NCBI GenBank assembly: GCA_963573305.1
Contig: OY754335.1
Location: forward strand, 16,283,501 to 16,347,500
Reading direction: 5' to 3'
Origin: Pyrrhosoma nymphula
Lineage: Eukaryota > Arthropoda > Insecta > Odonata > Coenagrionidae
DNA: 64,000 bases
In this document: positions 35,111 through 46,416 of the stretch, one piece after another
Layout: the number at the start of each line of letters is the position of its first letter
Position numbering within the stretch: the stretch's first letter is position 1
Made by a program: the position numbers and the translations under genes
Notes under the pieces: model-generated
What the model was told of the DNA's origin: nothing
The model's database searches: none
Seen by the model: the letters and a program-made list of their open reading frames with translations, nothing else

Positions 35111-35885
35111 TCTATTCAAGACTCTTGACTGTTTGCTTGGCTTGGTCATAAGTTTTATTCTCCTTTAATAGAATAAATGAAACTATCCGAGGTCTGGCTG
35201 AGCCAACTTTCCCTGCGTTATATTGCCTCAAATAACCGATCTTCCTCCGATTGCTCCCGAGCTATTACTGACCATTTAAAGATGAACATAAGTTCTAATC
35301 TAAAACATTTACCGTTATGGTACTATAATACGACCACACTCATTTTTTATGGAGCTAAATTTCAATTCAGATCTTGCCAAATGATTTAACAACCCAACGT
35401 TCACTTCAAATTATTCCCGTTTACAATATCATTGCGCGTTTAGTTTTCCCATTGATTCTATTTCCTATCACATTCGTCATTTTAATTACTCAACCCTATG
35501 TTTTTCCGCGTTTTATAATACTATTTTATGGCCCATACATATTTATATATGTATACGGCCCTCAGAAATAGAATAGTCGATTAATTCCTTACTTTTCTGG
35601 AAAATAAATTTATGATTTATTTATCGTTTGTATGTTCCAAATAGGTAAAGAAACAAACTCACATCAGTTAAGCGAGCGTTTGGCAGAAGAGTTTTATATA
35701 CTGAAATCTTATTCTTCTAATAATAAAATCTTATTTTAATCGTTCTCCGCGACCAAAAGACCCATCTAATACTCGAAATAACTGCTGCCTAAGGATAAGT
35801 GAATGCTCTCGGTTTCAAGACAGAAAATAATATAGCGATAATTTTGAAATAATTTCACTTGGTAATTTTCCAGAGAATGCTTTAT

Positions 35886-35956
35886 CTTCCGATCCAGGGT
35901 TTCGACTATTTCACAGTCACGATTAAGGTGTACCAGTCGAAACCCCGGGTCGGAAG
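35886..35956. repeat. inverted repeat, 22-bp arms with two mismatches
   Basis: The arm cttccgatccagggtttcga at 35886-35905 (continuing ct) pairs with agtcgaaaccccgggtcgga at 35935-35954 (continuing ag), with two mismatches and a 27-bp loop. It leads directly into the foldback at 36044. Confidence 0.7.
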
Positions 35957-36043
35957 AAATAAAAATTTCTGTGGAATAATTCTGAGGATACCGGAACTAG
36001 CCACGGTAGTTACCTATACGGAGTCACCCGCAAGTGCACATAA

Positions 36044-36221
36044 GTGCGATATTCCACAGAGGAAAAATCATTCGCCTTGACCGGGATTCGAACCCAAATT
36101 TTCCACAGAGGAGAAGGACGCCTCGGTAGCTTAACTGGCTAAAGCACTCGGCGCGAAATCGAGGGATCCGGGTTCGAATCCCGGTCAAGGCGAATGATTT
36201 TTCCTCTGTGGAATATCGCAC
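36044..36221. mobile_element. foldback element with 52-bp perfect arms enclosing a tRNA-like sequence
   Basis: Arm 36044-36095 (gtgcgatattccacagagga ... gattcgaaccc) is an exact reverse complement of 36170-36221. The right arm contains the T-arm and 3' half of a tRNA-like sequence (36120-36191), so the left arm holds an inverted copy of the same. A third shorter ttccacagagga word lies inside at 36101. The structure suggests a SINE that has acquired an inverted duplicate. Ordered repeats of ttcYgtggaat continue outside (35962 and 36224). Confidence 0.8.
36120..36191 (+). tRNA. tRNA-like sequence (nominal CGA anticodon), probably pseudo-tRNA/SINE head
   Basis: A full cloverleaf can be drawn. 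The acceptor stem gcctcgg/tcaaggc pairs in five Watson-Crick positions, with one C:A mismatch and one G:U. The D-arm is GCTT/AAGC, the anticodon stem CTCGG/TCGAG, the variable region 4 nt, and the T-arm CCGGG-TTCGAAT-CCCGG is perfect. The A box (TAGCTTAACTGG) and B box (GGTTCGAATCC) are good. The anticodon loop is CGCGAAA, so position 33 is G instead of the invariant U. The nominal anticodon would be CGA (Ser), but there is no long serine variable arm. These faults and the foldback context argue for a tRNA-derived SINE rather than a functional gene. Confidence 0.45.
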
Positions 36222-36239
36222 ATTTCTGTGGAATATTAC

Positions 36240-37354
36240 ACTGCGAAATTATTTCCAAATTATTGCAACGCTGTTCTACCAAATCAAGCAAGAATATTTT
36301 ATATAAATAATATAGCTATACTTTTCCATGCTCCAATTTATGTAAAAAAATGGCCCAAAAGTTTGTATACAATAAAACCTCCATCTCCTACTCGACTGTA
36401 CGATTACTAGGTCTGATTTTTACACCCTAATTCAAACTCAACCTTTCTTGAGACCTGATCAATACCCTCAGGGTGAGGAATGTTGCGGTACTTAGTTTAT
36501 CATACTCGCAAGTTTTCCAAGAATTTGAAAACCGCTCGGAAGGAGAGTTTCGCGGGATAATTAGGTTGGATCTCTACGGAGAAGGCTTCGCTAGTGCATT
36601 ACACAAACCAATTGATGGGGTGTTAAATTACGGGCACTACGGTATTCATCCCTTATGTAAGCTACCGAAGTGGAGTTTTGGTTCTCTTCTACCAATACCT
36701 AATAGTGCAGAGAACCTCGAATACTTAGAAATCGAAACGACTAATTAATGCACTCGATCAGATTATCGGCGATATGAGAAATTAGATAGTTGTTTATATT
36801 AACCAATACACAAAGGTTAAATTTCAGTTTGCCATATCGCAAAAATTGGTCATAACTAACTTTGCTTGATCTTAAATAGGGTGGGAGTCGATACGGAATC
36901 GTAGATTTTAAAAATCTAAAAACAAAATATCCATATAGATGATCAAAAGCAAATTTTAGAGAGAATATTAACAAGTATACAATTGACTTGTTTCAAGAAA
37001 CATTCTTTGCAAGAACTATTATGAATGAGAATAGCTGCTATAAAAATCGCTGAGTCACTAAGTTCGTGTTTATTTTGTGATCCAAAGAACAAACAGCACG
37101 TTTAGAATTTTTAATATGAGTTTTCAAATATTTTATAGCTTAAACTTATCATCGCTAGACGCCTATATGTAGATATCGTCATAGCATTAAAAGAAAAGAG
37201 AGGCTGGGTAAAGTCTACACACAAATACGGCGAATGAAACTCGTTTGGGTAGAGTATGGCGAGCATGTTTGTTATTTGAATTTCACATGATACCTTGGCG
37301 GATGTATAGTGATATCTAAACCGCAAATGCATATACTAACCCTTCATTACCAGG
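36240..37354. other. no recognised gene
   Basis: A frame at 36473-36748 (+, about 90 codons, including FRGIIRLDLYGEGFA) has a fairly protein-like composition but no splice framing and no family I recognise. The remainder is AT-rich. Confidence 0.4.
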
Positions 37355-37432
37355 TAACGGATACGTCTGGTGAGGAATTTTCCCTTCTCACATGCCCTAA
37401 CGGTGGGTTGTAGGGGAACTATGTAAATGTAG
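37355..37432 (+). mobile_element. CR1/L2/Jockey-group LINE 3' tail remnant
   Basis: The sequence ggatacgtctggtgaggaat, then cacatgccctaacggtgggt and an end in atgtaaatgtag resembles the 3' UTR of the LINE at 17182-17569, which has ggctggtgtcctaacacgcc and an end in tagatgtag. Upstream coding similarity is lost. It is in plus orientation. Confidence 0.4.
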
Positions 37433-37439
37433 GCATGCG

Positions 37440-37980
37440 ACTCCATTTGGCCTCTGCCCTCCTCCTCCTCCTCCTGCGTGGACTGCGAGGAAACTAGCGA
37501 GCCGAAGGGGTCAAACTCGGGAAAGGTGGCAGCTCTTTATTTAGAGACCGAGGAGAGGTGAAAGGATGTTTGTGGTTGAGGGCTTTAAAGGGGGAGTGGA
37601 GGAGGAGCAGAGGCGGGAGGGAGGGAGTAGGAGGTATAAGGAGCAGAGGCGGGATGATGGCATGAGGAGTATACGTGTGGGGGCGTTGACTTCCAAGCTT
37701 CACGCCTCACTGCATCCTGAGAGGCACACCGCGCGCGTCGGAAGGTGAGAGTGGGTGTCGGAGAGGAGGGAGAGGAGGAATGGGGGGGGTGGAGTGGGGA
37801 AAGGCAACGTGGAGGAGGAAGACACGCATATGGCCTCAAGGGAGGAAGGAAAGAGATATGGTGTAGAGAAGAGAGAGAGAATGAGGTAGGAGTTATGGGC
37901 GTGAGAGATGGAGAGAGTATGAAAGTGGAAGACGAGGACTGCAGGGTGTATGAGGTATGAAGCGAGGAAAAAAGGGTGCG
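37440..37980. repeat. purine-rich low-complexity tract
   Basis: The plus strand is dominated by G and A, with many gagg/ggag repeats (ggaggagcagaggcggga at about 37600). A C/G-containing interruption lies at 37680-37740. A serine/proline-rich minus-strand frame of 184 codons (37585-38139) and other frames are compositional artefacts. Confidence 0.55.
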
Positions 37981-39405
37981 AAATACATTTTCTAGAGAAA
38001 ACGTGGCGAAAGAGGCGTCAAATAAATGATAGTGTTTTCTGCTTTCTCCCGAAAGTTTACGCGAATCACATCGAGGGAGTTGAATTTCAGTGCTAGGGAC
38101 GTATAACAGGCCAAGCAATATTTGCCTCCTCTTAGACACATTCTAGTTTTTTCACCTCGTAGGGGTTGCTCTTCAATAGCTGTGCTGCACATCTACTTCA
38201 TCACTCATAGAACATTTCAGGGATTAGCCATGGAGTATAGATCTTTCGCCTAAATGAACTTAGCACAACATATTTCAAATTACATTTTCAATCCACTTAT
38301 TAGTGTCAGCAATACCTATATTGTTATCATCACGTAAATACACCTAAATCGTGATATGGTGCATTATAACTCAACAAGTGGAAAAGTACTGTGCTCATTT
38401 CATCATGGGGAATACTAAAAGTCTCCTTTAGATTTAGGCCTTTCTGTTGAATTCTCGACTAAATGTATAATCGCACAACTCTAGGAAGAACTGGTCGTGA
38501 AATACTAAGATAATATTTATCTATAAATGCATCTCACTCTGGCCAAATCATACCAAAAGTGGAGGAATATCTTGGATTACATTAAGAACAATATTTCTAG
38601 TACTGGAAAGTATCAATATTAGCCTGAAAGTGACTCAAAATTTCCCTACGTTGGGGGAATATTAGCTCTTATTTGTCAATCATAAGAATATAACTCAATA
38701 TTTCTGTACTTAAATACGGACTAATACTGCACGAGCGGTATAGATGAACATACAAAATTCGTCAACGCTGACAGATCCATAGGGTATTTCTTGTGCTTCT
38801 CTATTTGTTTGGTATTATAGCATATTTTAAATTAGTAAAAAGAGCAATTCTACGTTATGTGACACTATTGATTTTCCGTTGAGCCGCGATTTCGTGCGGA
38901 AGAGAGAAATTATCTCTTCCACGAAAACAGAGTACCTCATCCAATTTCATGCGCGAGTTACTTAAGTAAATGCTTCTGCTGGTTATTGAACATTTTTTTG
39001 TCCTTAATAAAGGAATTCTCGGAACAGTATCTGAGGAAAATTTTCCTGGAAACGGAATCGTATGCTAACAATTTACTCACATTGTGATTAAACTTCATCA
39101 GAAAACGAGCTACATATCTCCTCGTTTGAGTTTAAATTTGAATACCTTAGTCTCCTTTGATTTCACTTAATTTTTTCAGTAGGTACCTCTACTGAAATTG
39201 ATAAAAATTGTGAAAAATGTCATGATTATACACCATATCTTTCAAATGGAAGGTTATGTTATTAATAGCTGATAGGAAATATGATTCCAGATGAAAATAC
39301 TTTGAGAGCATTAAAGGTGACTGTAATTATAGATATCGGAATAAACACGTTCAGAACCAGTCGTAGTTAAATAATGCTAAGTACGCGTATACACAATGAA
39401 TATTA
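37981..39405. other. AT-rich DNA, no recognised gene
   Basis: Nothing recognisable is seen in 37981-39405 on either strand. Confidence 0.5.
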
Positions 39406-40275
39406 TATCATCATCATCAACTGGTATTCTGCCTACTGGCAGGTCCCAAGCACCAAAGCTGTCTCCAATTCGTCCTGTCCCGGGTTCCTCTTCCTTGGTT
39501 TCCTTGTACCTTCTCTTATCTTCACTTCGTCTGTCATTTTCAGCCTTCTTCTTCCTCTTCTCTTTTCTCCCTCCACTGTTCCATCGACTGCTGTATTTAA
39601 AATTCCCTTCCCTCTTAAATACGTCCCACCTAGTTTCCCTTTCCCTTCTGTATTGTTTTCAGTAGTGTCTTTTCCTCCCTAACTCTTTCCAGCACCTCTT
39701 CATTTCTTACTCTATCAACCCATTCCACTCTCTCTAGCCTCCTCCACACCCACATCTCAAAAGCATTGATCATATCCTTCTCCCTTCTTCACAATGTCCA
39801 CGTTTTGAATCCATACAGCATAACACTCCACATATAACATTTCACCATTCTCTTCCTTAGTTCTAGGTCCATACCGCTGCATAACACATTTATCTTCTTA
39901 TTAAAAGCTTCCTTTCCCATAGCTATTCTTCACTTAATCTCTATCTCACTTTTCTATTCTTCCGTCAGCATGCTCCCCAGATACCTTATAACCAGAAGAT
40001 ACCTTATAACCTGCTCTATTCTTTCATTACATTTCCACCATCATTCACTCTCATAACTTTCGTTTTCCCAGCATTTATTTTCATTGCATAATCTTTCATT
40101 CCTTCCCCTAAACTTTTTATCATTCCTTGAAGTGGCTGGTTGTCATCGGCTAAGATCACCACATCATCAGCGAATCTGATGGTTTTTATCGCCTGCCCTC
40201 CAATTCCTATCCCTTTTCCATTCTCCAGGGATTTACTGACCATCCCCTCAATGTAGATATTGAGAATATTATATG
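39406..40275 (-). mobile_element. RTE-type LINE, RT palm to C-terminus
   Basis: On the minus strand it begins near 40275 with NILNIYIEGMVSKSLENG. The catalytic segment GQAIKTIRFADDVVILADDN follows, where FADD (about 40163-40174) is the reverse-transcriptase Asp-Asp motif, then MIKSLGEGMKDYAMKINAGK and TKVMRVND. After frameshifts, recognisable pieces continue towards 39406: GKGILNTAVDGTVEGE, KRR.RRLKMTDEVK. The 3' end is an ATGATGATG stretch (39407-39418 complement). A local 18-bp duplication (agataccttataacc twice, 39980-40012) lies inside. It is inactive through many frameshifts and stops. Confidence 0.75.
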
Positions 40276-40744
40276 AAGACCTATATACCTACATACATAT
40301 TTGAAGAATTCTGTTATAATGAAACAACTAAAAGGGGAGTGGAGTAGAGAGCTGCAAAAAGCAATCTTTGGATTGAAGAGACCCGATGACATTTTGACAG
40401 TCGTAAGTTAAATATCAGCAACAAAAATCAACGCATCACTTGATATTAAATTTATAAAGCCTTTTTTAAGTATTCAAATAGTTAAAATAATGCCCAATAC
40501 TATTGCTAGAAGTTATCTACCGGTAAAAGTAGATATAGAGGGGAATAGGAATGTTTTTGCTAATCTCTGAGATGTCTTGAGAGATGATGTCGCCGATCAT
40601 TCTACTGGTATAAAATCTTAGTTCCAGAGATTTCAGGGCAGAGCCATCTAATCTCATAGATCAAAGAGAATCGGATTAATCAAGCAGGTAGTTAAATAAC
40701 AAGCAGGCAGGTCCTCGGATAAAAAAGGGAAATACAGATGCTAT

Positions 40745-41070
40745 CTCACTCTCGTCAAGCCGCATCTTGAGTAAAGCGCGAGCATTTGCGACCTAAGATA
40801 GAAAGTCGGTTAAAATGTGCGAAAAAAAACTATCATGGTTAGGTTGGGAACGGCGAAAGACTCGAATGTTAAGCACTAGGCTAAGGTTAGTGGAACAGTT
40901 CGCATCTCATTAGTTTCAAATCGAAACGGCGGCTATTATTTTACCGTCACACTATATCAGTAGGGCTGACAAAAGAGAAAAAATGAGATGAATTCACTGC
41001 CACACATGCCGTTTTAAGAATTATTTCTTTCCACATACCATTAACGATCACAACAAAAACAATGAGGCAT
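40745..41070 (+). mobile_element. CR1/L2/Jockey-group LINE C-terminus, degraded
   Basis: Pieces in different frames read LTLVKPHLE*SASICDLR, LGWERRKTRMLSTRLRLVEQ and YISRADKREKM, then CRFKNYFFPHTINDHNKNN. They correspond to LTLVRPHLEYASSIWDP, the GWE..R-R-RL-LLEQ region and the RF.NSFFPRTI.D.N end of the younger copy at 17182-17569. Frameshifts and stops make it a fossil. A TGTAGATATA word at about 41204-41213 may be the remains of its tail. Confidence 0.7.
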
Positions 41071-41399
41071 CAAAAGAAACAAATACTTTCGTCCCCACCC
41101 CCTTCTGATTCTTTTTACTGTATCTCCTTCACATCTTCATGACTGATTTCCTTACATCCCCTGCTGTGTATACATGCGACGCGAATGCTCTTAAGTATTG
41201 TTTGTAGATATAACCGATCTTTTTCCCACTATCAAATCTTAGTATCATTAATTTCACAGCAGAGCAATCGCAACGAAAAACATAAGAAAATGCATCCACT
41301 GGGCATTGATGGAGGCAAACCTTATCTCTGCACCCTTATGTCTTTCTTGCGTCCACGTTAAATAACGCATCGATCAAAGATTCACGTTTCACGGTGCAT

Positions 41400-41680
41400 C
41401 ATAAAAATGTTCTTTTGTGAAAGGGCCGACGGGGAAACAAGGGATCGATGTGAGAACCTGACACGCCCGTCGCGCAGGGCTGGCCGTAATATTGAATTGC
41501 CGACGTCCGATGCGGCAAAGGTAATAAATTTCATTACGAGCGCCGCAAACCCGCGAGTTCCACGAAAACATCGCAAGGGTAGGCGCGAAATGCTGGAGAG
41601 CGGGGGAAAAAAAGCTGTCGTCTGGTGACTCGCCCCGCGCCATTTTTATCATACACGTCACGCAGCTATTCATTCGTTCA
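41400..41680. other. GC/CpG-rich block, unidentified
   Basis: A locally GC-rich block with many CpG dinucleotides (ccgacgtccgatgcggcaaa; gcgcgaaatgctgg) stands between AT-rich flanks. Open frames run both ways, but neither resembles a known protein. A conserved non-coding element, a regulatory island or an old repeat are all possible. Confidence 0.3.
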
Positions 41681-44600
41681 TTTAAGCGTGAATCCTTTCC
41701 AAAATTTACGCCCCATGAATTCGAGACAGTGATTTTACGCCACGGGACTCACAAAACTACGCCATTTCGGCCCTAGGAGAATAGAGATAGATGGTCGGCT
41801 CGTGGAATAGAAATCGATTGTATACGCACGGCTTAATCGATTCGCCCATAAGGTGGGACACAGAATACCAATTCAGATCGTTTACATGTACTAACACTAT
41901 AAAGATGATATATCTATTTTTCATTCTTCTTGTAATTGTGGGTTTTTTATATTAGCGAGGAGAAGGATGGAAAGGAATGAGATGTTTGCAGTGGGAATCA
42001 AATGAGGAGGGTTTGAAAAAGGTCGGGGAAAAAGGAAGCTTATTGTAGAAATTTGAGAGACAGCAAAGTTAGATGGAGGACGTGCTAAGAACTTTCGATA
42101 TCAGAGAACCTACGAATCATTTAGGAGAACAACTGCGATGAAGATGGATGGATTTATATCACATGCGAACGAGCTTACTAGCATAGGTACTTGCTCGTAG
42201 AAATTTTGTCGGATATTGTTGATTGAAGGTACTACCTCCAAAAAGACAAGTATCCAACGGGCTTCACAGTAATAGCGACAAGTAAAAAAGGACGTGATAT
42301 TAAGTACGTGAGAAAAATTAGCGTTCATATATTGATAATAATGAAAAGGTAAATTTGGGCAGAGAGAAGAACGGACGAAGAAATTATATGGTGGAGGTGA
42401 AGTGTAGGCTGATAGTGGATATTTGAATGTGGCAGAAGGAAAGGCAGGAAAGCGTGTTGATAAGTAACGAAGGGATAACTAGACGAAGAGGGCCATGTTG
42501 CACAAAAGAGTAAATGGTATGAGAATACAAGAACATAAGATATAATAATAAAGTCAATAAATTAGGCAGAATAATAAAGAGTAATTCGGGACAGGGTGGT
42601 AAGTGTAGAACTTAGTAACAGTTCCAGGACCTACCAACAAGTAGTAATGAGACATGCGACGGTGGTTAGCATAGAAGAAGGGTGGAATAACTGCATATTG
42701 TGCTACCAAAGTCAGTTAATGTCAGTTCATCCCTATTCCGCTATCCGTGGTTGAAATTCTCATGGACGCCACCATAGAAAGTACTGCTTAATAATAAAAG
42801 GAGTAAGATCAATTGAATTACACACAGACTGCCTTTGTATGCACCCAAAAATCAACCGCATTTAGAATAGCTGCAACACAAGTATGGGGTTTGATCGAAT
42901 GGTATTGAATGAAGTGGAGCTGAGGTGATATATCTATTCTAATAGATTCGATATCGATAAAAAATAATCTATCATTACAAATTGAAGGGTCTAAAGCGTC
43001 AGTTACCACTCTGGATTGATTGTGCCGATAGGTTGGATCACCACTCTGTTCACATTCGCCTTTGTGTATCCACAGCAAATCAATTTTGAAACTCTTGTGA
43101 ATTCCCTCGTGACCACGGGCTTAGATTTAACGCTTGAGACATAATGATCGTGTAAACTAAACTCGCTTGGACGTTTGCGCGCTCAATTTTCGTGCCTGTT
43201 TTCATATTTCTTTAAGAAGGAAACCTTATCAATGCTCCTCACAGACTGGGATTAACTGAGCCGATGCGCAGTTATCCCAAGAGGGATGCTCTAAAAGAGG
43301 CCGTCAATTTCCAGAATAAGGCCACCGAAAGAAATGGCCGTCAAAACACTTATCTTTTATCCCAACTAGAGTTAATAGACGTGCATCTCTCGTTAAACGA
43401 TGACGAATGAAATATTAACGAGTTTTCCCAATTTTAGTAACATTCTTGACCTAAATGTATGGGATAACGTTGGTCCTTCATGGAAAATTGTGTTCGATCA
43501 ATAGATTGTGTAGGTTCTTCGTACTGTTTGCAATTAAAGAGCCTACATTCCCAGAGGAAGATTATTTATTGACCCAATTTTACTATACTGAATAGCTTCT
43601 ACACCAAATGCTTACCTAATAAATACTATAATATTTTACTACTTGTAGAATTAAAAGTTATTCGTGTTTTTTAAATAAAAACTTAGCTAATTTGGTTATT
43701 AGAAATTGAAACTGTGGCTCAGAAGTTCTACAAATCGTTTAAGGAGAATCACGTGTAACTCACGTCAAAGTGCTTGATCAAAAGTAGACACTTTGAATAA
43801 TACGTGCACTCATCACATCCTCAGATTCCCTGCAGAAATAATAATCAAATAAAATGGATTATTTCGAACTGCTGACAGCAGAGAATAGAATAAAATATTT
43901 CCATATCACTTCATATTCCACACGACAGCCAAGAAAGTACGAGTAAATAGAGTCAAAGGTATTAATGGTTTACCGGCATTATTTAGCGGCGTAAATCACT
44001 CAAATTCCCAGTATTAATATCTCAAGCATGTAAAATTTAAACGTTGGAGATCGAATTAAAGTTCGATGTCAGCAATATATGTGACTATTTTCCCCAAACA
44101 CGTGCATTCACTCAAAGTGTGTATCCAACTATCGTGAAAGTATTTTTATGAGATTATAAGGTCATTATGAGCATCTGGGGGAGACAATAACAGCGAAGGT
44201 AATCAAAAACCCTGCGGAAGGATACATTGGTCGCATGCTGCGAGAAAATATGCAAATATAGAGGAGGACAATTGGACCTATTTTGCCTAGAAAGCCCAAT
44301 GGGATTTTTTTTCAATATAATGGAAGCAAGTCTTGGAAGTAGCCCCTTTCATTTTTGTTTCGAGATTGCATTAATGGCGCTATTCACATTATTTTGAATA
44401 ACAATGGAAAGCTAAGTGCAGATATTCTCGGGGAATGACCGCACATTCTTTTTCTAAGTTTATGTCTCTAATGGCGACATAGAAGAATAATAATGGGCTA
44501 AAGGGTTTACTAGTGTGGGAGAAGATGATGAATTAGGGGAACGATAAGACACGAAGGGCAAAGAACTGAACAACGGTACTGGAAATACACAAGTATGGTA

Positions 44601-46163
44601 ACATAATAATAACACCGGCCAATAACCTGGAATTGCTCATTATTTAATGTGGCTTGCACTTCGAAACTCTAGTGATGACGTGCAAAAAAGAACTCGCAAA
44701 ATGTAGTTTAATGAGACCGATTGAACGAAGTCGAATTATATTATCGTTATTGACATTCCGGATTATTTGTCTCGTATAATGTGTAATATGCATCTCAAAT
44801 TTTTCGGAGATAGTTATATAAACGAAAAATTTAAAGAAGAACCTCAAATTGGGTGATATTAGTGAACATTTGAGCCTGGCGCGAATGGCTTTAACCATCG
44901 CCGCACCTTACAAAATCGAGCACTACTTTTACTGCTACCAACGTTTACCAATTACTTTTAGCACGAAATTCCTAACACGTTATGGTTTTTACGGATAAAG
45001 CAAAAGTAAAATGCATGAAGGATAAAGAGAGTTATGCTCACCCCATCTTTCAATATGAAGGAATACAGAGAGAATAACAATTTATACGACGGAAAGGAAT
45101 CTGGAGGCACGGGGGAAAGAAGAGATTAAAGAAAGTAGGGAGAGAGATTAAAGTGATGAACTCCTACGAGGGAGTGGACGGGAAGAAAATATTGCGCAAA
45201 CACAGCACACAAGGAGACAAAGACCGTATCCTTTGGTCGCGTCCTGGTGGTGACTGATGAGGGACCACGTCTTGAACCACCCCACCTTCCATCCAAGCAT
45301 GTATTGTATATATGTGGGTACGCATATATGTACCTATCTAAGTATGTATGTGCATCATTTATGTATTTATCCGTTCGTACATACAACGTTGGGAGTGCTA
45401 AGGAGCCGGAAATGTGGCCCGGAAAGACGATTTACGGGGGTTGGTGAGGGTGGATGTGGAGACACGAGGGGTTGTAAGGAGGAGACGCATAACCGCAGCG
45501 CTCAGGAAAAGGGATGGAATGAAACGAAATGGGGAGGATGGTGGGAAGACCCCTAAGGAAAACCTCTTTCAGAGCGGGAGATCTTACGGCGAAGGACCTT
45601 AAAGGGTCCGATAGTTACACGCTTCCAGGACCGATAGACATCTCACAAATATGACGATTTCCCTCGCACGTGTTAAGTCTCCGCTTTGATTACTCTCGAT
45701 ACAGCTTGGATGTCCTCGCCTCGTAAAATGAAATTCGAGGCTTCATTATGGGCATTTTTTCTGACATTGAGATACACGTATAAAAATAAGACCTCAAAAT
45801 GTATTCGTCATACTTCCAACGTAGTCACCCGCGAAAATGTACAGTCAAACTGAATATAATTGGATTGTGCATACACTGAAGTCCATAGCCTAAGCCTTTA
45901 TCTTCAAATACGTGAAGCATCGAACTAAATCCGTGATTATACTGAGGAGCTTTCTTAACACGTAGGCTAACTTCCGGTAACATTCATTTTACCTCTCCAT
46001 GGAGGTGTTTAGATAGTGTATGCGTCATCTACCACAGTACTAGCTCAATCCATGTAGCTCAATTAATATTAAAATGAAAGGTTAACATATTTATACAAAT
46101 AACAATAACTTTCCTGGAGAATGGAAGAATTTCGCTCTGTGAGTGTTCAAATCATATTCTGTT
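41681..46163. other. no recognised gene; several purine-rich patches
   Basis: Mainly AT-rich DNA. Purine-rich patches occur at about 41960-42080, 42360-42700 and 45400-45580. Frames at 42818-43078 and 44644-44898 on the minus strand are unremarkable. No transposon or RNA gene is recognised. Confidence 0.45.
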
Positions 46164-46318
46164 ATAAATGAAAATGACTGGCAATTTTCCACAAGAATAT
46201 ATTTTAAAATCGACCGGTTTCGGTGTACAACACCATCACCTGATGATGGTGTTGTACACCGAAACCGGTCGATTTTAAAATATATTCTTGTGGAAAATTG
46301 CCAGTCATTTTCATTTAT
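46164..46318. repeat. perfect 155-bp palindrome with 75-bp arms
   Basis: Arm 46164-46238 is an exact reverse complement of 46244-46318, with a 5-bp spacer (cctga). The arms contain gaccggtttcgg, a word that also appears close to ends of other insect repeats, plus caccatca at the centre. The foldback is perfect over its full length, so it is either very young, maintained by gene conversion, or an assembly artefact. No protein is encoded. Confidence 0.9.
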
Positions 46319-46392
46319 GATGTTATTCCATAAAATTAAGCCTGAAACAACAACTTTTATTCATATTCTGTTTAAAAGAACTATACTAGATG

Positions 46393-46416
46393 CAGTGGAA
46401 CATTGTTGTTCCACTG
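46393..46416. repeat. small perfect hairpin
   Basis: Arms cagtggaaca (46393-46402) and tgttccactg (46407-46416) enclose a 4-base loop (ttgt). It lies about 75 bp beyond the 46164-46318 palindrome and could be part of the same element. Confidence 0.7.

Noticed and set aside
37585..38139. 184-codon minus-strand frame rich in Ser and Pro
   Set aside because: It lies entirely on the complement of a purine-rich tract. Its composition follows the sequence bias, and no motif or splice signal supports it.
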